From the NCBI GenBank assembly GCA_044227805.1, contig JBGAWA010000134.1:1-6987 (forward strand): a DNA stretch of 6,987 bases, written 5' to 3'. The number at the start of each line of letters is the position of its first letter. Within the stretch, counting starts at the first letter, position 1. Below the pieces are notes generated by a model that did no database searches, had not been told where the DNA came from, and saw nothing but the letters and a program-made list of their open reading frames with translations. A program made the position numbers and the translations under genes. The DNA comes from JACCZZ01 sp044227805. Its GTDB lineage: Bacteria > Bacteroidota > Bacteroidia > Chitinophagales > UBA10324. Below are positions 1 through 5,189 of this stretch, one piece after another.

Positions 1-635
1 GCCACCACTGAAATAACGCCGGTGAAACCAAATCCAATCAGGGGTAAGGTGAGTAGATCATCACCGGAAATCGCCAGGAAATCTTTGGGTTTTTCTTTTA
101 CAATATGCATGCATTGCGCAAAATTTCCGGACGCTTCTTTCACTCCTATAAAACGTTCACTGGCTTTTGCTAACCGGATGGTGGTAGAAGCCGTAACATT
201 GGAACCCGTTCTGCCGGGCACATTATACAGTATTACCGGAAGCGGGGCAGCCTCTGCTACTCTCATGAAATGTTGATAGATGCCTTCCTGCGTTGGTTTG
301 TTATAATAAGGGCTGACGGAGAGCACAGCTTCATATCCTGCTTGCTGAAATTGCTTCACGGTGTCAACCACCTCAGCAGTATTGTTACCACCAATGCCTG
401 CTACAAGCGGCACTTTTCCGTTTACCGACTTTGCAGTAAACTTCCATACTTCATTTCTTTCCTGCTTGCTCAGTGTAGCCGTTTCACCGGTGGTACCCAA
501 CGATACAAGATAGTCTATACCATTTTCGATATTGAAATGAATGAGCCTGTCAAGTGCATCAAAATCAATACTGCTGTCAGGTTTGAAAGGGGTAATCAGC
601 GCGACGCCGGTACCTTGTAATTTTGTGTGGTTCAT
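1..635 (-). CDS. dapA: 4-hydroxy-tetrahydrodipicolinate synthase, N-terminal 211 residues (3' end cut by window edge)
   Basis: Condenses pyruvate with aspartate semialdehyde, the first committed step of the diaminopimelate/lysine pathway, in the cytoplasm. The reverse-strand translation begins MNHTKLQGTGVALITPF and shows the TIM-barrel family signature in order: GTTGE at residues 47-51 (the Thr pair of the catalytic triad), SPYYNKPTQEG at 108-118, YNVPGRT at 137-143 (Tyr137 and Arg142 match the E. coli proton-relay Tyr and carboxylate-binding Arg), and KEASG with the Schiff-base lysine at 166. The family is about 295 aa, so some 80 C-terminal residues lie left of the window. The ATG at 635 gives the normal N-terminus and no useful upstream alternative was seen. 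It lies 130 bp after the DUF6913-like gene on the same strand, so it may be co-transcribed with it or have its own promoter; no clear TAnnTTTG element was found in the gap. Confidence 0.96.
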   Translation of the reverse strand, partial: MNHTKLQGTGVALITPFKPDSSIDFDALDRLIHFNIENGIDYLVSLGTTGETATLSKQERNEVWKFTAKSVNGKVPLVAGIGGNNTAEVVDTVKQFQQAGYEAVLSVSPYYNKPTQEGIYQHFMRVAEAAPLPVILYNVPGRTGSNVTASTTIRLAKASERFIGVKEASGNFAQCMHIVKEKPKDFLAISGDDLLTLPLIGFGFTGVISVV

Positions 636-682
636 TTTTGATGAAGGTGTATTGGAAGGAGGAAGAGGAAGCAATATTCCAT

Positions 683-696
683 ATTCAATATTGAAT
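683..696. promoter_or_regulatory. 14-bp perfect palindrome upstream of dapA
   Basis: ATTCAATATTGAAT reads identically on both strands and lies 48 bp before the dapA start. A neighbouring CAATATTC at 672-679 repeats part of it. It could be an operator for dapA or only AT-rich chance symmetry; no known regulator site is recognised. The rest of the 130-bp gap (636-765) shows nothing else clear. Confidence 0.3.
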
Positions 697-765
697 CGGT
701 AAATATCAGTTTTTAATTATCAAAAGGCAGCTTCGGGTTTAAAACGGATCCATTTTTTTGTTTAC

Positions 766-1299
766 TCAAACCATTTCAATATAGTACCGCACTTGCTCCG
801 TTAACTTGCGCAGATCTCTGTCGCCCTTCATATCAATCATGAAGTCGTAGGCATAGGTTTTCTGTTTGTCATAGTGGCCTACTCTGAACGAAGCTTGTGA
901 AAAAGCGGAAACATATTCCAGCGGAAGGGATTCATCAATATAAGCATTGATGAGGATATCGAATTTTCGGGCGATAAACTCTTCCACCAGCGCTCCATTC
1001 GGCTCAAAATGCCAGTTGACGCTTTTTCTGTTGAAGTAAGGAAAATTAAAATTGATGGCAGGTTTGGGGAAATCATAGAATCCCAGCAGCACAACCTTTT
1101 TTCGTTCTTTTCGAAGCGCATCAGCAAAAGAGTTTACAATGGCTGTACGGTCGGTATCGGAAGCATCGAACAATATCCCTATTTCACGCGCATTGGAAAG
1201 ATTCACGACCTTTCTGGGGACTTCATGAAATTTCAGTTCCTTTCTCAGGAAATAGAAATGAGCTGTTCGGCGCAGATTCATCAATAATTGCATGGCCAT
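766..1299 (-). CDS. DUF6913-like conserved Bacteroidota protein, function unknown
   Basis: A 177-aa soluble protein with no signal peptide or membrane segment. After a basic, helical N-terminus (residues 1-30) comes a Rossmann-like alternation: a strand REIGILFDASD at 38-48, a helix at 50-66, the strand KKVVLLGFYDF at 67-77, then KFDILINAYIDESLPLEYVSAFSQASFRVG at about 112-141 and YDFMID at 151-156. The DILIN...YVSA.S.A.FRVG pattern matches what I recall of DUF6913, found next to dapA in many Flavobacteria; the assignment is from memory of the pattern. Its ATG at 1299 shares one base with the accA stop codon (TAATG), which implies translational coupling. A second ATG two codons later is possible. 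The position between fatty-acid and lysine genes is conserved in the phylum but does not reveal a role. Confidence 0.8.
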   Translation of the reverse strand: MAMQLLMNLRRTAHFYFLRKELKFHEVPRKVVNLSNAREIGILFDASDTDRTAIVNSFADALRKERKKVVLLGFYDFPKPAINFNFPYFNRKSVNWHFEPNGALVEEFIARKFDILINAYIDESLPLEYVSAFSQASFRVGHYDKQKTYAYDFMIDMKGDRDLRKLTEQVRYYIEMV

Positions 1300-2249
1300 T
1301 ATTCTTCAAAAAAGCCCATGGAAGAAAATTTCTGAATCCTTGCATCAATACGTTCTTGGGGAGTTAAATCTTTTAAGTCAATGAGGTGTTTCTTGATTTC
1401 CCGCTTAAGTATTTTTGCCATCTCCTCCGGATTATTGTGCGCGCCACCCAAAGGTTCTTTGATTACCCCATCCACCAGTTTAAAAGCGTACATGTTTTTT
1501 GCATCGAGCTTTAACTGTTCGGCAGCCTGTTCTTTAAAATTCCAGCTATGCCAGAGAATGGAAGAACACGATTCAGGTGATATCACTGAATACCAGGTGT
1601 TTTCCATCATCAGCACACGGTCCCCGATGCCAATGCCCAAGGCACCGCCGGAAGCTCCTTCACCGATAATAATACAGATGACAGGTACCTTGAGCAAGGT
1701 CATCTCATAAAGATTCCTCGCAATGGCCTCGGCCTGTCCACGTTCCTCGGCCTCCAGACCGGGAAAAGCGCCCGGTGTATCAATGAGTGTAACAATCGGG
1801 ATGTTGAATTTCTCCGCCAGTTTCATTAAGCGCAGCGCTTTACGGTAACCTTCAGGATTGGCCATTCCGAAGTTCCTGTATTGCCGCTGTTTGGTATTGG
1901 TCCCTTTCTGTTGTCCGATAAATAAAACGGTTTCATTATCCAGTTTAGCAAACCCGCCAACCATGGCTTTATCATCACCCATGCAACGGTCGCCATGCAG
2001 CTCGATGAATTTGCCACACATCTGCGAAATGTAATAAAGCGTATAAGGTCTTTCAGGATGCCGGGAGAGCTGTACTCTTTGCCAACCGTTGAGATTAGTG
2101 TAGATGGCTTTCCTGGTCTCCAGCATTTTATCATCCAGCTCTTTTATGGCAGATGCCATATCAACCTTTCCATTTTCACCGATCTTCTTCAGCTTGTCCA
2201 ACTGTTCCTGTAGCTCTTCAATCGGTTTTTCAAAATCGAGATAGGTCAT
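1299..2249 (-). CDS. accA: Acetyl-CoA carboxylase, carboxyltransferase subunit alpha
   Basis: Forms the carboxyltransferase with AccD and moves the carboxyl group from carboxybiotin to acetyl-CoA, giving malonyl-CoA for fatty-acid synthesis in the cytoplasm. The protein is 316 aa, close to the 319 aa of E. coli AccA. It has an N-terminal coiled-coil helix (LDFEKPIEELQEQLDKL, residues 4-20, with more helix to about 55), then the crotonase-like carboxyltransferase core: FIELHGDR at 81-88, FGMANPEGYRKALRLM at 127-142, IDTPGAFPG at 156-164, the oxyanion-hole region GEGASGGALGIG at 196-207, and SVISPE at 221-226. The start at 2249 gives the usual MTYLDFEKPI N-terminus. It is the first gene of the minus-strand cluster and ends in a TAATG overlap with the next gene. 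Confidence 0.97.
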   Translation of the reverse strand: MTYLDFEKPIEELQEQLDKLKKIGENGKVDMASAIKELDDKMLETRKAIYTNLNGWQRVQLSRHPERPYTLYYISQMCGKFIELHGDRCMGDDKAMVGGFAKLDNETVLFIGQQKGTNTKQRQYRNFGMANPEGYRKALRLMKLAEKFNIPIVTLIDTPGAFPGLEAEERGQAEAIARNLYEMTLLKVPVICIIIGEGASGGALGIGIGDRVLMMENTWYSVISPESCSSILWHSWNFKEQAAEQLKLDAKNMYAFKLVDGVIKEPLGGAHNNPEEMAKILKREIKKHLIDLKDLTPQERIDARIQKFSSMGFFEE

Positions 2250-2268
2250 GCAAAATTTTTGTGAGAAA

Positions 2269-2276
2269 CAAAATTA
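2269..2276 (-). promoter_or_regulatory. Probable -7 promoter element for accA
   Basis: On the minus strand this reads TAATTTTG, an exact match to the Bacteroidota -7 consensus TAnnTTTG, 20 bp before the accA ATG, so the transcript leader would be only about a dozen bases. No convincing TTTG -33 element was seen at the expected distance, only TTTTC-like sequence, so the call rests on the -7 box and position. Confidence 0.5.
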
Positions 2277-2310
2277 TCAAAATATGAAGGAAAACGAAGC
2301 GAATAGTTTT

Positions 2311-2337
2311 TTTGAAAAGAAGAAAAGTTTACTTTTG
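2311..2337 (+). promoter_or_regulatory. Promoter of tRNA-Asp
   Basis: TACTTTTG at 2330-2337 is an exact TAnnTTTG -7 box and TTTG at 2311-2314 is a candidate -33 box. Their spacing of 15 nt is shorter than the usual 18-20, but the run of Ts starting at 2307 allows other registers. The predicted start near 2344 leaves about 10 nt before the tRNA. It points away from the accA promoter, so the two transcripts diverge from this 104-bp gap. Confidence 0.65.
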
Positions 2338-2353
2338 CCAGCCTTAAGATTTT

Positions 2354-2430
2354 GGTCCGGTAGTTTAGTTGGTTAGAATGCTGCCCTGTCACGGCAGAGG
2401 TCGTGGGTTCGAGTCCCATCCGGACCGCCA
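2354..2430 (+). tRNA. tRNA-Asp (anticodon GTC), CCA encoded
   Basis: A complete cloverleaf can be folded by eye. The acceptor stem GGTCCGG (2354-2360) pairs with CCGGACC (2420-2426), followed by discriminator G2427 and an encoded CCA at 2428-2430. The anticodon stem CTGCC/GGCAG (2381-2385/2393-2397) encloses the 7-nt loop CTGTCAC with anticodon GTC at 2388-2390. The T-arm holds GGTTCGAGTCC. Discriminator G and GTC identify aspartate. The 3' end of a tRNA gene is a common target of tyrosine integrases, relevant because accessory genes follow directly. Confidence 0.97.
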
Positions 2431-2441
2431 AATACATAGAT

Positions 2442-2480
2442 AACGCCTTGTAAATCAGTGATTTACGAGGCGTTTTAATT
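2442..2480 (+). terminator. Long hairpin terminator after tRNA-Asp
   Basis: A 15-bp stem with one T-G wobble and a 3-nt loop: arms at 2442-2456 (AACGCCTTGTAAATC) and 2460-2474, then TTTTAATT. Position and structure fit an intrinsic terminator for the tRNA, 11 bp after the CCA. The stem is unusually long and near-perfect, so it may also be part of an element end, as discussed in the findings. Confidence 0.7.
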
Positions 2481-2483
2481 ATC

Positions 2484-2505
2484 AAGGTAAACATAAGGTA
2501 AACAT
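2484..2505 (+). repeat. Exact tandem 11-bp direct repeat (unit AAGGTAAACAT)
   Basis: The unit AAGGTAAACAT occurs twice with no spacer, at 2484-2494 and 2495-2505, between the tRNA terminator and the accessory genes. Short direct repeats beside a tRNA 3' end can be integrase or excisionase arm-type sites; that role is inference. The following 2506-2680 stretch holds no confident gene, only a weak promoter-like pair and a short open frame described under findings. Confidence 0.6.
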
Positions 2506-2552
2506 TCCCACCTGTGCATGTAAGTACTTCCTTTTTCCAGTTAAATTTAAAA

Positions 2553-2578
2553 TTGCACGCTGCTGTTGCTCTTATTTG
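2553..2578 (+). promoter_or_regulatory. Weak candidate promoter for the RteC-like gene
   Basis: TTG at 2553-2555 and TATTTG at 2573-2578 (one base shorter than TAnnTTTG) are 17 nt apart. This is the best promoter-like pair ahead of the ATG at 2681. The match is incomplete and the leader would be about 95 nt, so it is only a suggestion. Confidence 0.22.
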
Positions 2579-2680
2579 CGCTTGTATTCCGCATGAACTC
2601 AGCTGTTGAATAATAGAAGAAATCGAAAGCAAAAAGCAACTGTCTATCTTCGTATCAATCCGGAAAACAATATTATCACA

Positions 2681-3613
2681 ATGAAAAATGAAAGCATACC
2701 AGAAACAAATGATGAGGTCCCTAAAGACGATGATTTTGCAATTGATACAGCAGAAATTTTCATAAATGAAATCGAGTTTAGAAACGACCCTGAACATTTC
2801 AAGTGTAAAAAATCTCCGGATGAATTAGTGCAAAATCTTGAGCATATAATTCGCAAACTTTTGGTAAAGTACGCTGAACCTACAGTTGATTATTCGGATG
2901 ATAAAAAGGAGTATTTAATCGACAAGTTTGAAAGATTTAAAAAGGCTGATCTCTCCGATGCTCCATTTCGAGTGGATTTTTTTGTAACGGCTTATGATAA
3001 ACCTGGGAATAAGAATGGAGACAACGATCTTTCATTCAAAGGCACCAACTACTATTATTTTTATAGCTACAACACAACGTTTATTGTTAATAAGAGTAAA
3101 GTAACAGATGACCAGTTTGAGGTTCTCTTCGCCTTTGCACTACGGCATTGCGATTTGATGCAGATACATTCATTCCTGCACTTTCACTTACTGAACAATT
3201 TCGAAGGCAAGCTAAAGCAATATTGCCAATATCTTACCCAGATCAACAGAAAATTCGGAAGTACGTTATTTACAACTGAGCTATCTGATTCAATCAAAGA
3301 TTGGATTTCAGATAATGAAATCAACACAATAAAACCTAACGGAGAGAAGATCAAAACTTATTTAACTGTAAAGCAACTAGCATTCCTTTTCAGAGCTTTA
3401 AAGGAATGTAAGTTAATAGAGGGCAGTAACGCACAATTAGTAGGCAGAGTAATGAGTAAAGCTTTTGATTCAAAGGCAAAGGAAGATTTAAGTGCGGGTA
3501 ATCTAAGCAAGCATTTCTATGATCTTACCGATGACGCCGTTGAATTTTGGCTGTTGCTGTTTCCAAAACTAGAAGCTTTTGCGAAAAAACAACAGGAAAT
3601 AAATCGTAAGTAA
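2681..3613 (+). CDS. Hypothetical accessory protein with faint RteC-like C-terminal region
   Basis: A 310-aa soluble protein, AT-rich in wording (many AAA/AAT/GAT codons) compared with accA. The N-terminus (residues 1-35) is acidic. A middle region contains LVQNLEHIIRKLLVKYAEP, a YYYFYSYN aromatic run and ALRHCDLMQIHSFLHFHLL. The C-terminal 80 residues (from LTVKQLAFLFRALKECKLI) have the order of the RteC family C-terminus: helix with 'ALxxxxxI', a helix ending in an aromatic residue, 'DLxxGNLSKHFYDL', then a final helix. This likeness is weak and from memory; without it the protein is unrecognised. RteC is the regulator that turns on excision genes in CTnDOT-type elements, which would fit the excisionase-like gene 112 bp downstream. 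I chose ATG 2681 because the longer in-frame start is a TTG (2606); that extension would add 25 basic residues. Confidence 0.72.
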   Translation: MKNESIPETNDEVPKDDDFAIDTAEIFINEIEFRNDPEHFKCKKSPDELVQNLEHIIRKLLVKYAEPTVDYSDDKKEYLIDKFERFKKADLSDAPFRVDFFVTAYDKPGNKNGDNDLSFKGTNYYYFYSYNTTFIVNKSKVTDDQFEVLFAFALRHCDLMQIHSFLHFHLLNNFEGKLKQYCQYLTQINRKFGSTLFTTELSDSIKDWISDNEINTIKPNGEKIKTYLTVKQLAFLFRALKECKLIEGSNAQLVGRVMSKAFDSKAKEDLSAGNLSKHFYDLTDDAVEFWLLLFPKLEAFAKKQQEINRK

Positions 3614-3640
3614 CTTATTGAATATCAAGCAATATGATTA

Positions 3641-3683
3641 GGTAGTACTACCCCCTGCTACTACCTGGATTACTTCCGTAGTA
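3641..3683. promoter_or_regulatory. Cluster of four GTAGTA/TACTAC half-sites upstream of the excisionase-like gene
   Basis: The perfect palindrome GGTAGTACTACC lies at 3641-3652. A second TACTACC at 3659-3665 can pair with GGTAGTA at 3641-3647 over an 11-nt loop, and a further GTAGTA lies at 3678-3683. The half-sites are thus at 3642-3647 (+), 3646-3651 (-), 3659-3664 (-) and 3678-3683 (+). The cluster lies in the 112-bp gap between the RteC-like gene and the HTH gene, where an operator for the latter is expected. A terminator role is less likely because no T-run follows. Confidence 0.55.
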
Positions 3684-3703
3684 TCATTTTTACTCCATGT
3701 TCA

Positions 3704-3720
3704 TTTCAAAAAAATTGAAA
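3704..3720. repeat. 6-bp inverted repeat just before the HTH gene start
   Basis: TTTCAA at 3704-3709 and TTGAAA at 3715-3720 flank AAAAA, ending 5 bp before the ATG at 3726. It could be an autoregulatory operator or a weak hairpin covering the ribosome entry region. Low-complexity sequence makes chance occurrence quite possible. Confidence 0.35.
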
Positions 3721-3725
3721 CAATC

Positions 3726-4010
3726 ATGGAAGTAATCACAATTGAATCCCAGGCATTCAAAGAGCTGTTAAGTCAACTACAGCAAATCAAAGCCGGCATA
3801 GAAGCCGGGACTAAAAGCCCGTCAGACCCATTGTTGGATAACAACGATGTGTGCAAGCTGCTGAAGGTGAGCAAGCGAACGCTCCAGAACTACCGCGATA
3901 ATGGGGAACTCTCATTTAGCCAGATAGGTGCAAAACTATTGTACCGTGCAAGTGATATTGATGATTTCCTGAAACGGAACCTTAAAAAAGCGTTCCGTGC
4001 AAAGCCCTGA
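3726..4010 (+). CDS. Excisionase-like helix-turn-helix (HTH_17/MerR-type) DNA-binding protein
   Basis: A 94-aa protein of the small winged-HTH type common in Bacteroidota mobile elements (Xis/Xis2c-like). Residues 1-25 (MEVITIESQAFKELLSQLQQ...) form an N-terminal helix typical of this group. The HTH spans about 38-60, with DVCKLLKVSKRTLQNYRDNG as the two DNA-binding helices, and the wing is about 61-76 (ELSFSQIGAKLLYRASDI), followed by the closing helix DIDDFLKRNLKK and a basic tail. In known elements such proteins bend attachment-site DNA during excision or act as local repressors. The start is supported by the conserved MEVITIES opening. It is preceded by the GTAGTA half-site cluster and followed 62 bp later by a nuclease gene on the same strand. 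No integrase lies beside it in this window. Confidence 0.85.
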   Translation: MEVITIESQAFKELLSQLQQIKAGIEAGTKSPSDPLLDNNDVCKLLKVSKRTLQNYRDNGELSFSQIGAKLLYRASDIDDFLKRNLKKAFRAKP

Positions 4011-4072
4011 AAAAATATCTGGGTGAAGGTTTCAGAACATTTATAAAGAGAATCATCAACAAATCAATCCGC

Positions 4073-4585
4073 ATGGCTAAAGAAAAAATAGTCAACCTCT
4101 ACATTGATGCAGAATGGTATTTAAACCAGCGCATCTTCCTGATCGGTTATTCCTACGACCGGAAAAATTTCGGACAGCTTTACGGAAAGAAGCTTACACC
4201 GAAAAATTTCAAGAAGCTATTTGACAAAGTTACCGGCAGCGTTTTTTGTTACGGGCCAGATACCGGCATGCTCGAAAAATTCTTCAAATGGAAATTCAGG
4301 AATAAATTCCGCTGCGTGAACCTTATGAAAGTTTTCAAAGACTTCATAAAAAAAGGAAGCTTCAAATTAAAAGACCTGGAACACAAGTTTGGAATCCGTC
4401 GCAAAGTGATGAAATACAAAACCAGCATCTTTCAGATTTGGGGTGATTGGCGCAATCCGAAGAAAAAGAAAGCAGTGCTTCATTATAACCGCGAAGATGT
4501 AGTTAATCTGGTAAGGCTTGCCGGGAAGATTTTTATAAAATTCAAAATCAGAAGTACTTATCTTGAAAAAATTCGACTCAAATAG
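4073..4585 (+). CDS. Compact DEDDy-type RNase H-fold 3'-5' exonuclease-like protein (RNase_H_2 family)
   Basis: A 170-aa, strongly basic protein made of little more than one nuclease domain. The DEDD-superfamily motifs are in order: Exo I YIDAEW with D12 and E14, Exo II YGPDTGML with D63, the helix FKLKDLEHKFGIRRKV at 97-112 (matching the 'SLK.LE..LGI.R' segment of RNase_H_2), and Exo III YNREDV with Y138 and D142 (Y-x3-D, the DEDDy subtype). All four acidic residues are present, so it is predicted to be a two-metal, 3'-5' nuclease on DNA or RNA; the substrate cannot be read from sequence. No signal peptide and no fused helicase or polymerase is seen. It lies 62 bp after the HTH gene and may share its transcript, making it possible cargo of the tRNA-associated element. 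The ATG at 4073 gives a tidy N-terminus three residues before the first strand. Confidence 0.75.
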   Translation: MAKEKIVNLYIDAEWYLNQRIFLIGYSYDRKNFGQLYGKKLTPKNFKKLFDKVTGSVFCYGPDTGMLEKFFKWKFRNKFRCVNLMKVFKDFIKKGSFKLKDLEHKFGIRRKVMKYKTSIFQIWGDWRNPKKKKAVLHYNREDVVNLVRLAGKIFIKFKIRSTYLEKIRLK

Positions 4586-4650
4586 AAAATGAACAAAGCA
4601 TTTAGTAATATTAGAGGAACTTAAATATAAGTGTCTCCTGATTTTTCAAA

Positions 4651-4680
4651 TTTGTGAAACTCAAGGATTGAGTACATTTG
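4651..4680 (+). promoter_or_regulatory. Strong Bacteroidota-type promoter for the Cys-rich small protein
   Basis: TTTG at 4651-4654 and TACATTTG at 4673-4680 match both the -33 (TTTG) and -7 (TAnnTTTG) consensus exactly, 18 nt apart. Transcription would begin near 4687. This affects the start of the next gene: the TTG at 4668 would lie inside the promoter, leaving the ATG at 4740. It also separates this transcription unit from the nuclease gene upstream. Confidence 0.65.
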
Positions 4681-4739
4681 TTAGTACTTGTGAAGCAGTC
4701 AACCTACATACAGAGAATCTTTCAGGGACCATTGTCCTG

Positions 4740-5072
4740 ATGATCCTGTATATGCATTTATGCCTTGGTTGTAATGGTATAATATCATGTTGCGGTGAGG
4801 AACAAGAAGATCATTGTTCAGCAACTTCCCACCATGAAAATGAAGATGGCGATTGTCAGAAGGATCATTTGACTTTCTTCAGCACAGTGGGCCAGAATCA
4901 AGTTCTTACCGCAGAGGTCATTAAATATTTTCCATTAGTCATTGCAATCAATTGTCCGGCTGAAATAAATCAGCCAAAAGATGTTTTTCATATTTCAGAA
5001 ATCTATACCGGATTTCATCCGCCTCCTCCCAAGAAAGATGTCCGCATCTTTATTCAAAGTTTCCTGATCTGA
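4740..5072 (+). CDS. Small Cys/His-rich protein resembling the HYC_CC_PP family
   Basis: A 110-aa protein. It opens with a short hydrophobic stretch (MILYMHLCLGCNGII), then CC at residues 17-18, an acidic Cys/His segment (DHCSATSHHENEDGDC, about 24-39), KDHLTFF, a FPLVIAIN strand, and ends in FHPPPPKKDVRIFIQSFLI. The CC pair, the Cys/His acidic middle and the PP...QSFLI end recall the Bacteroidota HYC_CC_PP group of small exported proteins of unknown, possibly metal-related, function; this is from pattern memory. The HYC part is not clean: the frame stays open upstream from 4593, where VNLHTENLSGT occupies the expected place. No ATG supports that extension, and the promoter at 4651-4680 argues for ATG 4740. 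The lead segment lacks a basic n-region, so export is uncertain. It may be an N-terminally eroded family member. Confidence 0.6.
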   Translation: MILYMHLCLGCNGIISCCGEEQEDHCSATSHHENEDGDCQKDHLTFFSTVGQNQVLTAEVIKYFPLVIAINCPAEINQPKDVFHISEIYTGFHPPPPKKDVRIFIQSFLI

Positions 5073-5084
5073 TTTCCCTCTTTA

Positions 5085-5110
5085 CCCTGTAAGTTGTATT
5101 GCTTACGGGG
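5085..5110 (+). terminator. Hairpin after the Cys-rich gene
   Basis: CCCTGTAAG (5085-5093) pairs with CTTACGGGG (5102-5110) with one T-G wobble, giving a 9-bp stem and 8-nt loop 12 bp after the stop codon. The sequence after it (CATTCGTGTTTATT) is not a clean T-run, so it may be an inefficient or Rho-assisted terminator or a 3'-end stabiliser. Confidence 0.45.
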
Positions 5111-5167
5111 CATTCGTGTTTATTGCTATGGCAGTAAATGACGTATTCAATTATCATTAATTCAAAG

Positions 5168-5186
5168 CAATCTCAAAATCAAAAAC
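5168..5186 (+). repeat. Shared leader sequence, copy 1
   Basis: CAATCTCAAAATCAAAAAC ends 3 nt before the ATG of the PCMD-like gene. A copy with one mismatch lies at 6119-6137, ahead of the thioredoxin-like gene. Bacteroidota use A-rich leaders rather than Shine-Dalgarno sites, so this may be a translation-enhancing leader; common descent of the two leaders is also possible. Confidence 0.45.
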
Positions 5187-5189
5187 AAA

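Noticed and set aside
270..620. Plus-strand ORF of 116 aa
   Set aside because: It is the antisense shadow of dapA, whose reverse-strand translation has every catalytic motif.
2246..2797. 183-aa reverse-strand ORF containing VRMGLEPTTSAVTGQHSNQ
   Set aside because: That peptide is the antisense translation of the tRNA-Asp gene, a familiar false protein. The frame also covers the promoters and the hairpin and overlaps the plus-strand gene.
4588..4623. Short ORF starting ATG AAC AAA GCA after the nuclease gene
   Set aside because: Only 11 codons before a TAA, with no supporting context.
4614..4637. Imperfect inverted repeat (GAGGAACTTA / TAAGTGTCTC) after the nuclease gene
   Set aside because: Two mismatches in 10-bp arms, a 4-nt loop and no T-run. 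It is too weak to call a terminator or an element end.
4668..4739. TTG-started 24-residue extension of the Cys-rich protein
   Set aside because: It would begin inside the predicted promoter. The resemblance of VNLHTENL to the family's HYC segment was not enough to override this, but is kept as a finding.
4586..5189. Search for a second copy of the tRNA-Asp 3' end as right boundary of an island
   Set aside because: No match to GAGTCCCATCCGGACC or a clear part of it was found by eye in this region.
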